Below, one piece after another: positions 55,481-64,000 of a stretch of DNA of 64,000 nucleotides. Numbering within the stretch: position 1 is the stretch's first letter; each line of letters starts with the position of its first letter. Position numbers and translations under genes: made by a program. The notes under the pieces are model-generated. The model worked only from the letters and a program-made list of their open reading frames with translations. It was not told the origin of the DNA and searched no databases. This DNA is from Theocolax elegans. Its lineage: Eukaryota > Arthropoda > Insecta > Hymenoptera > Cerocephalidae. The stretch is from positions 44,226,711 through 44,290,710 of the forward strand of contig CM047425.1 in the NCBI GenBank assembly GCA_026168455.1, in the 5' to 3' direction.

Positions 55481-57622
55481 TTGATAGGCGTATCTCTAAG
55501 TAGCAAACATTTTGTACACGGTGCTGCAGGAATGTCATTACGACCTGTACAGAATTTTGTTTTTAACGACTTGTCGGATTTAGTTTGTAGCGTTGCTCAG
55601 AGTAATGCAAATTTCTTTATAGACGAAAATTTTGTGCTAGAGGCAACTTATGTGACTGTATCGGTAAAGGTCGCGGTAGAAAGACTTTAAATGTACATGC
55701 CATATCACAGCGGTCATTTGTTAATATCTACAATGCGGATAATTTGTGTCTTCCACACGCTCTTTCTGTCGGTGAAGCATTGCTCGCTTTAAAGTCAGAC
55801 GCGGATCCTCAAATTAAAAAGGAATAGCTGATGATTCGCAATTCGCGGAGGCCGTTACAAAAGCAACGTGCGTTAGAATGAACATTAGTAGCTAAGGTAG
55901 AAATACCGCAAATAGGGTGTGGAATTCCGAAAATTTATAAATTCTAACAATATTACGCACCGCGTGGTATCGCCGTCGTAGTGTACGACAAACATACATT
56001 AGGTTCCGCCGATCCACCTCTGTACGATGGTCGGCTATTTTTACGCGTTAATTACGCATTCGATAACTACAAGCTCGTTAATTTATCATACGACAACGAA
56101 TACAAACATTTTGATACGATTTTAAATTTAACCGGGGCTGCAAAAAATAATTTTTTCTGCAGTTATTGTAACAAAAGTTACAAATATGTAGACCAGCACG
56201 AGTGTTATAATATCTACTCGAGCTACTTTGTTTCCCCGGCGTGTCAACAGGATAAAACAATATAGTTGATTGTACGGTGTATAACAGACAATTTTTCGGA
56301 ACATCGTGCTACAACAATCATAAAAGGAAAGGATCGTATAAAGTGAAAAATAAAAAAATTTGTGATATTAAAATCTGCGATAAATGCGACAAAGTTATAT
56401 ATACACATCGTGGTAATCACGAATGCGGTATTATTTTTTGTAAAATATGTGAAACGAAACACTTGTATAACGGTTTGTGTTACATAAAACCCGTGACAAA
56501 CTTTTTAGGATCGGGTAAAAAATATTTGTACGTTTTCTACGATTTTGAAGCACGGCAAGACACGTCCTATAATAACCATTCGACCACACGGTTGCACGTA
56601 CCGACATTGTGCGTATCACAGCATGTGTGTACAGATTGCATAGAGTTATATAACATGTCTGAATCTTGTGTTACATGTGGTACACGCGAGCATGTTTTCA
56701 GCGAAACTCCCGTCTGCGAATTTATAAATTTATATGTGCGTGAAAAAAGAATTTTTAAAAAAGTAGTATGTATCGCGCATAAAGCTGGGCATTAGTAGAG
56801 GATTACCCAAATATAACACCTGACGTAATTTTAAATGGTAACAATATTATTATGATCAAACAAGGACGAACATGCTTCATAGATAGTCTTCATTATTTTC
56901 ACATGAAACTAAGCGCTATACCAAAAATATTTGGGTTACCGGAAGACAGGCAAAAAGGGTATTTTCCACACTTGTTTAATACTCTGGAAAATGAAAATTA
57001 TGTAGGTGTATTACCTGCCGGGCATTATTACGCTCCCAATTCCATGTCGTGTGATGATCGGAATATATTTTACCGGTGGTACAACCAAAAAAAAGAAAGC
57101 GAATATATTTTCAATTTCAAACAAGAAATTTTACATTATTGCAGGATGGCTGTGGAAATATTAAGACGCGCGTGTATTGCATTTAGGAATATATTTTTAA
57201 ATGTGGGAGAAATATGCCCGTTCGTAAACGCGACGACTATTGCGAGTGCATATTCCTTGGTTTTTAGGAAAACTGATTTAAAACCTAAAACGATAGGTAT
57301 AATTCCTGTCAAGGGTTATAGACGTTGTGATACCTACTCACAAAAATCGATTGAGTGGCTCCTCTTTTGCGAGAGAGATTGCGAGACTTGCTACACACAC
57401 GGTTGCCGTAAATACTTTAATCGGAATCGTGATAAACGCTTCGTTTACGGGCGATCCATTGAAGACGCGTACGAAAGCACCGTAACAAAACTCAGTAGAA
57501 TGCGCGAATTCGGATACGATGTACGGTGTATCTGGGAGTGTCAATTCGATAGAATCAAACGTGAAAAACCCGAAATTGTAGCTTTCTTAAAAGACCATTC
57601 GCTAATGTATCAAATTAGATTA
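55481..57622 (+). pseudogene. DNA polymerase B, relic 2, N-terminal two thirds
   Basis: Second Polinton-type protein-primed polymerase, diverged from relic 1. Frames 55481-55690, 55981-56265, 56277-56795 and 56852-57622 carry the zinc-like CSYCNKSYKY and CDKCDKVI, the exonuclease motif YDFEARQD (about 56540), HYFHMKLSAIPKIFGLP with GYFPHLFNT and YYAPNSM, and IGIIPVKGYR. The last frame is open for 257 codons. Sequence ends before palm motifs A-C: at 57623 it switches abruptly to unrelated DNA (GAGTCAAGCCTGGG). Stops at 55690, 56264 and 56793 break the rest. Confidence 0.82.
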
Positions 57623-58990
57623 AGGAGTCAAGCCTGGGTTAACTGCTCAAAAAATCGATTTTTTTTTTATTAACTTTTTTTAAAGTATTTCTTACATAAA
57701 ACCTTATCCCAAAATTTGAAAAAAAACAAAAAATTTTTTCGCAAGTTATAATTGAAATAAAGTAAGCATCAATAGACATTATTTCTCTAAAATTATTTTT
57801 GCAAAAAAAGACATTTTATTTTAATTTAACTAAAATAATAATTGCGAGGTTTTCGACGTTTACATACAAGTATATTAAACGAAGCAACTATCAAGCGTAG
57901 AGTTTGGTAAAGTAGAAATCTACTTTACCATACGATTCAAATTTAATAGTTAATAAATAAATGATTCCTTTTACTCTAATATACTGCACAAATACGTACA
58001 GTTCTATTTGAAGTAAATATTGTCTGCATTGATAAAGTATTTACATTATTTTAGTAAATACTCAGTGGATTTTAAATTAAAAGTATATTTTTAACTTTAA
58101 ATTTTGTTAGTTTTAAGAAATTAATTATAAGTTTATACAAAAAAAGAGCAGTAAAAAAATGCCAGACTCAAGTAATAGAATACCTGGTACATCTGCTCAT
58201 AAAAAAATTATCAACATCAGTAAGAACCAACTACGATGCACTTCCATCAAAATTGATCCAGATCAAGTAAAAAGTTAAAAACTGATACCATTGAAGAAAG
58301 TAGCACAGAAAATAAAATTATTGATATATCACTACTTTTCCCAACATTAGAAGAATTTTTAGTTTGTCAGAATTGTCATGGTACAGTTAAATTTTCTGAA
58401 GTTGATGTGAGAGGTTTGGGAAGTAAAATAACAATAACATGTACAAACTGTTTTAAGGTATTTGTTATTGATTCAAGTAGAAAAGTTGGAAAAAAAGTAA
58501 CGCTTATGAAATAAATAGACGTTAGTGTACACAATGAGAACTCTTGGTCATGGGCATGCTGGTTTAGTTACTTTTTGTGGAAATATGGATTTGCCGAGTC
58601 CAGTTTCTCACAGTAATTATGACATTATTAATACAGAGATAAAAAATGTTTGTAAAGAAGTTGGTAAACAGTCTATGAAAGCAACTGTCGAGCAAGTATA
58701 TGATTCAACAAGTCAGAATTGCCATATAAGTCTATCAGGTGATGGTTCTTGGAGGAAGCGAGGATTCAATTCTCTTCAAGGTGTTGATACTGCATGAGAA
58801 TGAAAAAGTAATTGACGTTCCTCCAAAGCAATCTTTTTGCAGAGCATGTGAATTACGACCAGAAGAAGAAACAAAAGAATATAGAGAGTGGTACTTTACG
58901 GCATGAAATCTACTAATTATATTGGAGGTTTGAAACACTTTCACAAATAAGTACACATAAAATAACTTCAACCACATAATATCGCACTAC
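57623..58990 (+). pseudogene. Mutator-like transposable element, transposase fragment
   Basis: The polymerase relic is cut off at 57623 by AT-rich sequence leading to coding remnants at 58160-58870. CQNCHGTVKFSEVDVRG and CTNCFKVFVI (58357-58480) form a paired-cysteine zinc domain. After a stop comes RTLGHGHAGLVTFCGNMDLP (58534 on) and ISLSGDGSWRKRGFNSL (58726-58776), in which the D of GDGSW is the first catalytic residue of this mutator-like (MULE-type) family. CRACELRPEEE follows. The remaining catalytic domain is missing. Terminal repeats not found. Confidence 0.72.
57905..57930. repeat. Perfect 12-bp-stem hairpin
   Basis: TGGTAAAGTAGA, spacer AA, TCTACTTTACCA in the AT-rich 5' part of the mutator-like fragment. 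No T-tract or other context that gives it a function. Confidence 0.8.
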
Positions 58991-59696
58991 GCACAAATAC
59001 ACTGAGCATAACAAAACACTTGTTTATAATTTTATCTGTATTCTGCAAATATTGTATATCTAAGTGTTGACACATTGGTTATGCTGAAATGGAGAAACAA
59101 AGAATCAATTTCTTGACATAAACAAAATATAAATTTAAGATTATGCAAATACTTATCTGATATAATTTGTTCATGCAGTTTTATAAACCACTTGTTTTTT
59201 TTACTTATTTTATTTAGATATTGTATAATATAATATATATAATATATAATTCTACTTGATATTATAATAGCTTAAAACTGAACTACAAACGTGTGGCTGG
59301 TGCACACTTCCATTAGCAGCTGTAACACTATATATGCCTCTCTCTTTCTCTATCACGTGACAAGGCTATCCGAAAAATCAATAATCTTATGGAAGACTTG
59401 TCATGTGAGAGAGAGAGAAAGAGATATTGTACACAACTGTCAAACAGTATTTGTTTTTACTGCATTCTTTACATATTTTTAATTAAATTTAATGCTTATA
59501 ATAAAAATTATAATCATATAATATAGTATATGATTTTTTATCAAAATATTTTTTAAAATCCATATAATCATGCATTAATATTCAATAATAGCAAAGTATT
59601 CTTGTAGTTTAAAAAAATTTTATTCCTCTTTTTATAAAGAAACTGATTTTTGAAGTTGATTTTCTGTTATTTTAGATAATATATGTTGTAACGGTC
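58991..59696. other. AT-rich interval with a CT/GA foldback
   Basis: No gene. CTCTCTCTTTCTCTATCACGTGACAAGG (59338-59367) is inverted at about 59397-59425 as CTTGTCATGTGAGAGAGAGAG, a roughly 28-bp stem with a short loop. Otherwise AT-rich DNA. Confidence 0.6.
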
Positions 59697-60962
59697 ACGC
59701 TGGGGATTAGGGCGTGGCGTCAAAGGCGAAATAAATGAATAGAATATATAAAATAATAGTAATTTATTATAAACTATAAATGCGGTTTGGGCGCCAGCCG
59801 CGTACGATCGCGGCGAATTTATATTACTTAAGCTCGGCTGCGTGCGAGCTGCTGCTACTTGCTGCGCGAGGGGAGGGGAGGGGAGTAAAGGGGAAGCCCA
59901 CTTACGGTCAGGAGGATACCTGGTACAAGGCGTACACCCACCTTGGCTCAGTGGAGATCGTCTCCAGGAGTTGCTGCTTATGCTCTCTCGTCAAATGCTC
60001 TATCTCGCTCTCGTGCACACACACACTCGAAATAATAATATACTATAATCGGTCGGCCGATGTTGCCTCGTAGGCGTCCCGATGAGCTCTCTCGAGCTCG
60101 GGCTCGTTCGCCGCTTCGCTGCTCGGGCCCGACGTGCGCCCGCAGCTTCTCGCGTCGAGTCGCCCGTCGGCCGCCGTCGTCTCGCGCGCCTCGTGTAGTG
60201 AGTACTCGCGGCCATGTTGATCAAGGCGGACGACGTTGCCGGGCTGCTGCTTCCCACGGAGAGGACGATGTTCCCGGTGATACTGTTAACCCGGTAAGTC
60301 TATATGATCGTTCCTCCGTGTTGATTTATCGGCTAATAGTTCCACCCTGTTTCAGGTGCAGACGGGACGGCCGATCTTCGAGTCTTCTCTCTCACTCGCT
60401 CTCACGGTGGCTGCTCAGCTGGTGCGCGTCGGGTCGGTGACTGCTGCTCTTCGTCGGCGCTGCGTTGCTGCGGGGATGCTGGCTGCTTCTCAGGTGAATA
60501 TCTATCTCCCGAGGGAGTGCTGCGTATTATTTACCAATTATTAACTGAGAGTTATGGTAATGTTATGATTACCATAACCTCACTTCCAATCCTCTCCTAG
60601 CATGTAGCTGTCAGTTACTATGTGCACTACATGCTTCCTTGTTTCCTTCTAATTAGGATTCTTATTAATTATCTAACTGTTTCACAGCTTCCTGGATGTC
60701 TTGTTGCTGCTCGTGCTGCTCCATCTGGCACCTTGGGCCATCGCAGGCTGCTTCATGTCCTGGTGCGAAGCCTCCTGGAAGTGGTATCGCCTCTCCTGAT
60801 ATGCTGCTTCATTGTGCTACGTGGAGGGAATCAAGAGAAGTATTGGGGATTTGGGGAGCTTCGGGTAGGTTAGGTAGGCTTAGAGATGTGAGGGTAGGTA
60901 GGCTAGTTTATATTGGGGTTCGCTCGCTTATTACTTTGACAGGTATTACATACCTTGTCACA
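59697..60962 (-). mobile_element. 3' LTR of a Ty3-like retrotransposon
   Basis: On the minus strand the LTR starts TGTGACAAGG at 60962, directly after a G-rich polypurine tract (60963-60973), and ends ...GTTACA at 59697, giving TGTGAC/GTTACA terminal symmetry; length 1266 bp. An AATAAA (minus; 59763-59768) lies 66 bp from the end. Much of the LTR (59780-60480) is GC-rich and CpG-rich, unlike its surroundings. The 5' LTR and the second target duplication are outside the window, so the exact end rests on the TG/CA and PPT signals. Confidence 0.78.
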
Positions 60963-61816
60963 ACTCCCCCCCCACGAAACTGAAGTTACGCGGAAGTCGT
61001 AACTGAATTTTAAAACTAACTAACTAAAAGATAATAAATTAAATAAATACTTATTTTACTAAAAATAAAAAAAAATGATATGCTATTATCGCTGCGAGTA
61101 ATGGTGGGGAGAGTAATGCTGCTTCTTAATTAACTTATTTCTAACTAGTAGCCGGTGCTACTGTTGCGGTGTGCTCGTGTTTAGTCTCCATGACTATTCT
61201 GCTTGGCTGCTATCTGTGTTAGTGTACACGGTGTATGTGATTTAATTTTGCTCTTATATTGCGCTTATAAGTACGATTGGCTGGGCCCTTACATTATATT
61301 TATTATATCTTACCGCTTTGAGAGCTCATTTCGCGTTCGCGACACCCTCATACTGCATACTTACATGTTTTCTCTCATTCCTATTAAACATTTATTTAAT
61401 AACAAAAATTAAATTTTTAAATGCAAATAAAATATCGATTTTTATATATTATGCTACTACTACTTTATAAGATTGGTGCATGCCTTGTTGCTTATTTGCC
61501 ATATTGCTGCTACTGCGTCATTATTTTGCTTGCTCATTAAATCATTTAAAAAAAAAATTACTTCAAAACAACGTAATTAATAAAAAAAAAAATTGTGCAT
61601 ATTATTTCTTGGCTGCTGGGTTTTGTTAGTACTGTTAGTACATTAAGCTGCTGTTAGTAAAGTAAATAGAAAGAGAGAATGTAGGATTAAATAATCACCA
61701 AGTTTAGTTTGGTTGTTAGATTATTTATTTAAAAAAAAAATAATAAAATATATTTTTTCCCTCTGCTCTTGCTGCTGCTGCTGCGTATTGGTGGGATGAG
61801 GGGAGGGAAGGGACAT
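60963..61816 (-). other. Non-coding stretch between ORF3 and the LTR
   Basis: About 850 bp, AT-rich, with the polypurine tract at its end. No env-like frame or other coding signal was seen. Confidence 0.6.
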
Positions 61817-62830
61817 TTATAGTCTTCCGCGCTTCCGTTGCATCTCCCAGTAGTTTTCGCTGCACCGCGGACAATCCTTTGTGTGGAACCCTCTCATCCC
61901 ACAGTTTCGGCAGAATAAAATGTTGGGGCTTACGCAAGCCCGCCAACTATGTCCTCTTCCGCCACAGTTCCAGCATCCAGCTGAACATGTGGATGGTAGC
62001 GGTCGAGGCATGCGCACGAAACTGGGGGAGGACGGGTCCACACGCTGCTCCCTGGGGGATGCTCGGGAAGGCGGGAGATTTGGGATCGGGTTTGGGAGGG
62101 ATGGGATCGGCTGCGGTTGGGGTTTAGGTATTTTTAGGGACATCAAGGGTTTGGGTTCGGCTAAGGGGGCTGCTGCGGTTTGCTGGGGTAAGGATGGTGG
62201 AGGGAAGGGTTCGGATGCTGCTGGTAGGTTTGCGGATAGGAGGTTTTGGGTATTGGGGAGTAGGGGCGTTGGAGGGGGAACAGTCACCGGGACATGGATG
62301 TACGTATACAACCCGGTGACTGGGTTGTATACGGGATGGGTCAGGACGGGTTGTGGAGGGAATTCTGGGGAAAAGGAGGGTGGACGGATGACAGGTGGGG
62401 ACGTTGTCTTTGGGCGGCGAAGGGATTTTGGGGTATCTGCGAGACGGGAAGTGGAGGGTAAGGGGGACATTGGGGCTGCGTAGGTTGTTGTTGCTGCTGG
62501 GGTTGTGGCTGCTGCTGGAGTTGTGGCTGCTGCTAGCCAGGAGGGATCCTCGCAGAGGTGCCTCCCTCCTCTTATGCAGCCCCGAGTACCCGGACATGTT
62601 GTTGGGTGCGGAGGTATCTCCTCCGCCTCGGAGCTGCTACTGCTGCCACGGCTGCCGCTATTATTGTTGGCGGTTTCCGCCGGTCGGTTGATTGGACTCT
62701 GGGGTAGAGCCAATCTCTGGAGCACTTGCTCCAGATCTCCAATAACCGGCCGGCGCTCGCCAAATACTTGGGCACGGCCTCTGCCCCGTCCTCTGCGTAA
62801 TGCGGAGGCCGTTCTGCTCGTACGATCCAT
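61817..62830 (-). CDS. Zinc-knuckle, proline-rich protein 3' of integrase
   Basis: 337-residue intact frame from MDRTSRTASALRRGRGRGRA to RKRGRL. It has an Arg/Gly-rich head (residues 11-20), a long Pro/Ser/Ala-rich low-complexity middle, and near the C-terminus a CCHC knuckle CWNCGGRGHSWRAC followed by a second, variant knuckle CRNCGMRGFHTKDC. Two knuckles are typical of retroviral nucleocapsid, but here they lie downstream of integrase, where an env gene might be expected. There is no signal peptide or membrane segment. It starts 92 bp after the integrase stop. The role is probably RNA binding or RNP packaging; that is inference. Codon use is GC-rich, like the LTR. Confidence 0.8.
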   Translation of the reverse strand: MDRTSRTASALRRGRGRGRAQVFGERRPVIGDLEQVLQRLALPQSPINRPAETANNNSGSRGSSSSSEAEEIPPHPTTCPGTRGCIRGGRHLCEDPSWLAAATTPAAATTPAATTTYAAPMSPLPSTSRLADTPKSLRRPKTTSPPVIRPPSFSPEFPPQPVLTHPVYNPVTGLYTYIHVPVTVPPPTPLLPNTQNLLSANLPAASEPFPPPSLPQQTAAAPLAEPKPLMSLKIPKPQPQPIPSLPNPIPNLPPSRASPREQRVDPSSPSFVRMPRPLPSTCSAGCWNCGGRGHSWRACVSPNILFCRNCGMRGFHTKDCPRCSENYWEMQRKRGRL

Positions 62831-62921
62831 TCTGCAAGGATTTATTTTATTTTGTATTGATTTTGCATTTGCTCTATTTACCTCATCGCTGCCATTCCAT
62901 TTATCATTTACATGCTTTTTA

Positions 62922-64000
62922 TTATTTTCGCGGTCTAAGCTGACGTTTGGGTGGGCTGCTAGGGGACATATGGGTATCAGGTATAATTTTCTTGGGACGA
63001 CCTCTTTTACGGGTAATTGGGTTAATGGCCGGATCCGTGATTCGGATGCTTTGCGATAATTGCTGCTGCTGCGTTTGTGGACATTGGGGTGGAATTACAT
63101 TTCGGGGAGGGACGTACCGCTTTATATCGCTAATATGAACTTTAGTTTGTCGTTTGCTGCTCTCATCCTCCACTAAATAAATGCTAGGGGAGAATATTTG
63201 AATTATTTTTGCGGGTCCTATATATTTGGGTGCGTGCTTAGCTGCGAAATTATCGTCGGCTGACGATAGCACACGATTACAGCGACAAACTAAATCTCCT
63301 AATTGGTACTGTATGTCTCTACGACCTCTGTTATAATACCGTGCTTGCTTGGCTGTGGCTATTTCGCTATGCTTCTTTACTAGGTCGTAGATTGCTGGCA
63401 ATCTATGCAATCGCTCTATCCATTGCTGCGTATCTGGGGCGGGAATTTGGGTTGGGGATTCAATGTGCTTTTTGACCAGAGCTATGGGAATAGGGTTCCT
63501 ACCAAAATTCAGGAATGCTGGTGAATATTTGGTGGAGGAGTGCACGACCGTGTTTAGTGCAAAACAAAATTCGCCTAGATGTGTGTCCCAATTTCTATGA
63601 TCATCAGCTAGATAGCTGTTGATCATTGGCTTTATATTTCTATTAACCCTTTCCACAGGGTTGGCTTGCGCGAAATATGGAGGGATTGTAGACTGCGTAA
63701 TCCCGTAATATGCTAGCTTCTCTGTGACCATCCGATTAACGAATTCAGTTCCGTTATCGGTGATCAAATATTTGGGACATCCCCATCTATTTATTACCAG
63801 CTCGTCGAAAGCTTGCAATACGCTCTTTGCATCAGCTCTTCTTAATGCCTTCATCTCCACGTATCTCGTGAACAGGTCTTCAAATACAATAATGTATTTG
63901 AAGCCTTGTTTCGATGGTGGCTTTGGGCCCATAATATCTGCTGCGACTACTGTCCAGGGTGCACTGATATTCCTGCCTTCCATAAGACCGGCGGGGGCTT
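62922..64000 (-). CDS. Ty3-type integrase (C-terminal part of pol), 5' partial
   Basis: Open from the right window edge to a stop at 62922. The first in-frame Met is at 63983, but the frame is open further upstream (APAGLMEGRN), so pol continues beyond the window. The rve catalytic core shows D16 in AADIMGP, D76 in ITDNGTEF and E111 in PVERVNRN, numbered from that Met. The zinc-binding N-terminus is outside. After the core come KYIGPAKIIQIFSPSIYLVE, a GPY/F-type C-terminal module, then a basic tail (RKRGRPKK and RQLRPRK). The frame is intact, so the element was recently active. It is cut off only by the window. Confidence 0.9.
   Translation of the reverse strand, partial: APAGLMEGRNISAPWTVVAADIMGPKPPSKQGFKYIIVFEDLFTRYVEMKALRRADAKSVLQAFDELVINRWGCPKYLITDNGTEFVNRMVTEKLAYYGITQSTIPPYFAQANPVERVNRNIKPMINSYLADDHRNWDTHLGEFCFALNTVVHSSTKYSPAFLNFGRNPIPIALVKKHIESPTQIPAPDTQQWIERLHRLPAIYDLVKKHSEIATAKQARYYNRGRRDIQYQLGDLVCRCNRVLSSADDNFAAKHAPKYIGPAKIIQIFSPSIYLVEDESSKRQTKVHISDIKRYVPPRNVIPPQCPQTQQQQLSQSIRITDPAINPITRKRGRPKKIIPDTHMSPSSPPKRQLRPRK

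Noticed and set aside
59780..60873. Several GC-rich ORFs in the LTR region (for example 60060-60440)
   Set aside because: They overlap in several frames, are Arg/Ser/Ala-rich as expected from GC-rich DNA and lie inside the LTR.
61881..62483. 200-codon ORF on the plus strand, Gly-rich
   Set aside because: Antisense shadow of the proline-rich zinc-knuckle ORF.

Overview
The window is eukaryotic, AT-rich, intron-bearing and almost entirely repetitive. It is probably an insect. The mix of CR1-type and R1-type non-LTR elements, a Penelope-like element, Ty3-type LTR sequence, Polinton/adintovirus-like relics and mutator-like and Tc1/mariner relics fits an arthropod. A hymenopteran is a guess, not a result. 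I see no complete host gene. The only host-like coding pieces are one EH-domain-like exon (about 35.1-35.3 kb) and a pair of exon-like blocks present twice in a TIR element (6.6-6.9 and 8.15-8.48 kb).

Layout, 0-32.5 kb: one satellite of about 59-bp units, itself a trimer of about 20-bp submonomers, all in one orientation. It has been split by four insertions: a 679-bp foldback element (443-1121), a 6.7-kb TIR element (2682-9368), an 8-kb complex of foldbacks and other repeats (about 9586-17734) and a 4-kb CR1-like LINE (27739-31739). Between 17.7 and 25.5 kb the satellite forms a higher-order repeat of exactly 2566 bp.

The part I find most interesting is 11.8-13.6 kb, nested in a foldback with 433-bp arms. 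About 540-bp repeat units lie there, two on the minus strand and one and a half inverted on the plus strand. Three carry a 69-nt hammerhead ribozyme fold whose two loops can pair over 8 bp. Two copies have an intact catalytic core. The third has lost both catalytic guanines. A second, independent hammerhead type sits in the 3' tails of an inverted pair of Penelope-like fragments (36.0-37.2 kb).

Layout, 32.5-47.4 kb: AT-rich sequence, the EH-like exon, the Penelope pair, a 1360-bp near-perfect palindrome beside a Tc1/mariner relic, a 2.8-kb inverted-repeat element with a two-part transposase-like gene broken by one frameshift, and two R1-like LINE relics fused head to tail.

Layout, 47.6-58.9 kb: two decayed Polinton/adintovirus-like relics in the same orientation. 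The first keeps the order DNA polymerase B, small virion-type genes, major capsid-like gene, and a 139-bp MITE sits in its capsid gene. The second has only an acidic ORF and the N-terminal polymerase part. A Ty3-type protease fragment lies between them and a mutator-like transposase fragment follows. From 59.7 kb to the end is the 3' part of a Ty3-like LTR element on the minus strand: integrase, then an unusual proline-rich zinc-knuckle ORF, a polypurine tract and a 1266-bp GC-rich LTR. It is the best preserved coding sequence in the window and runs off the right edge.
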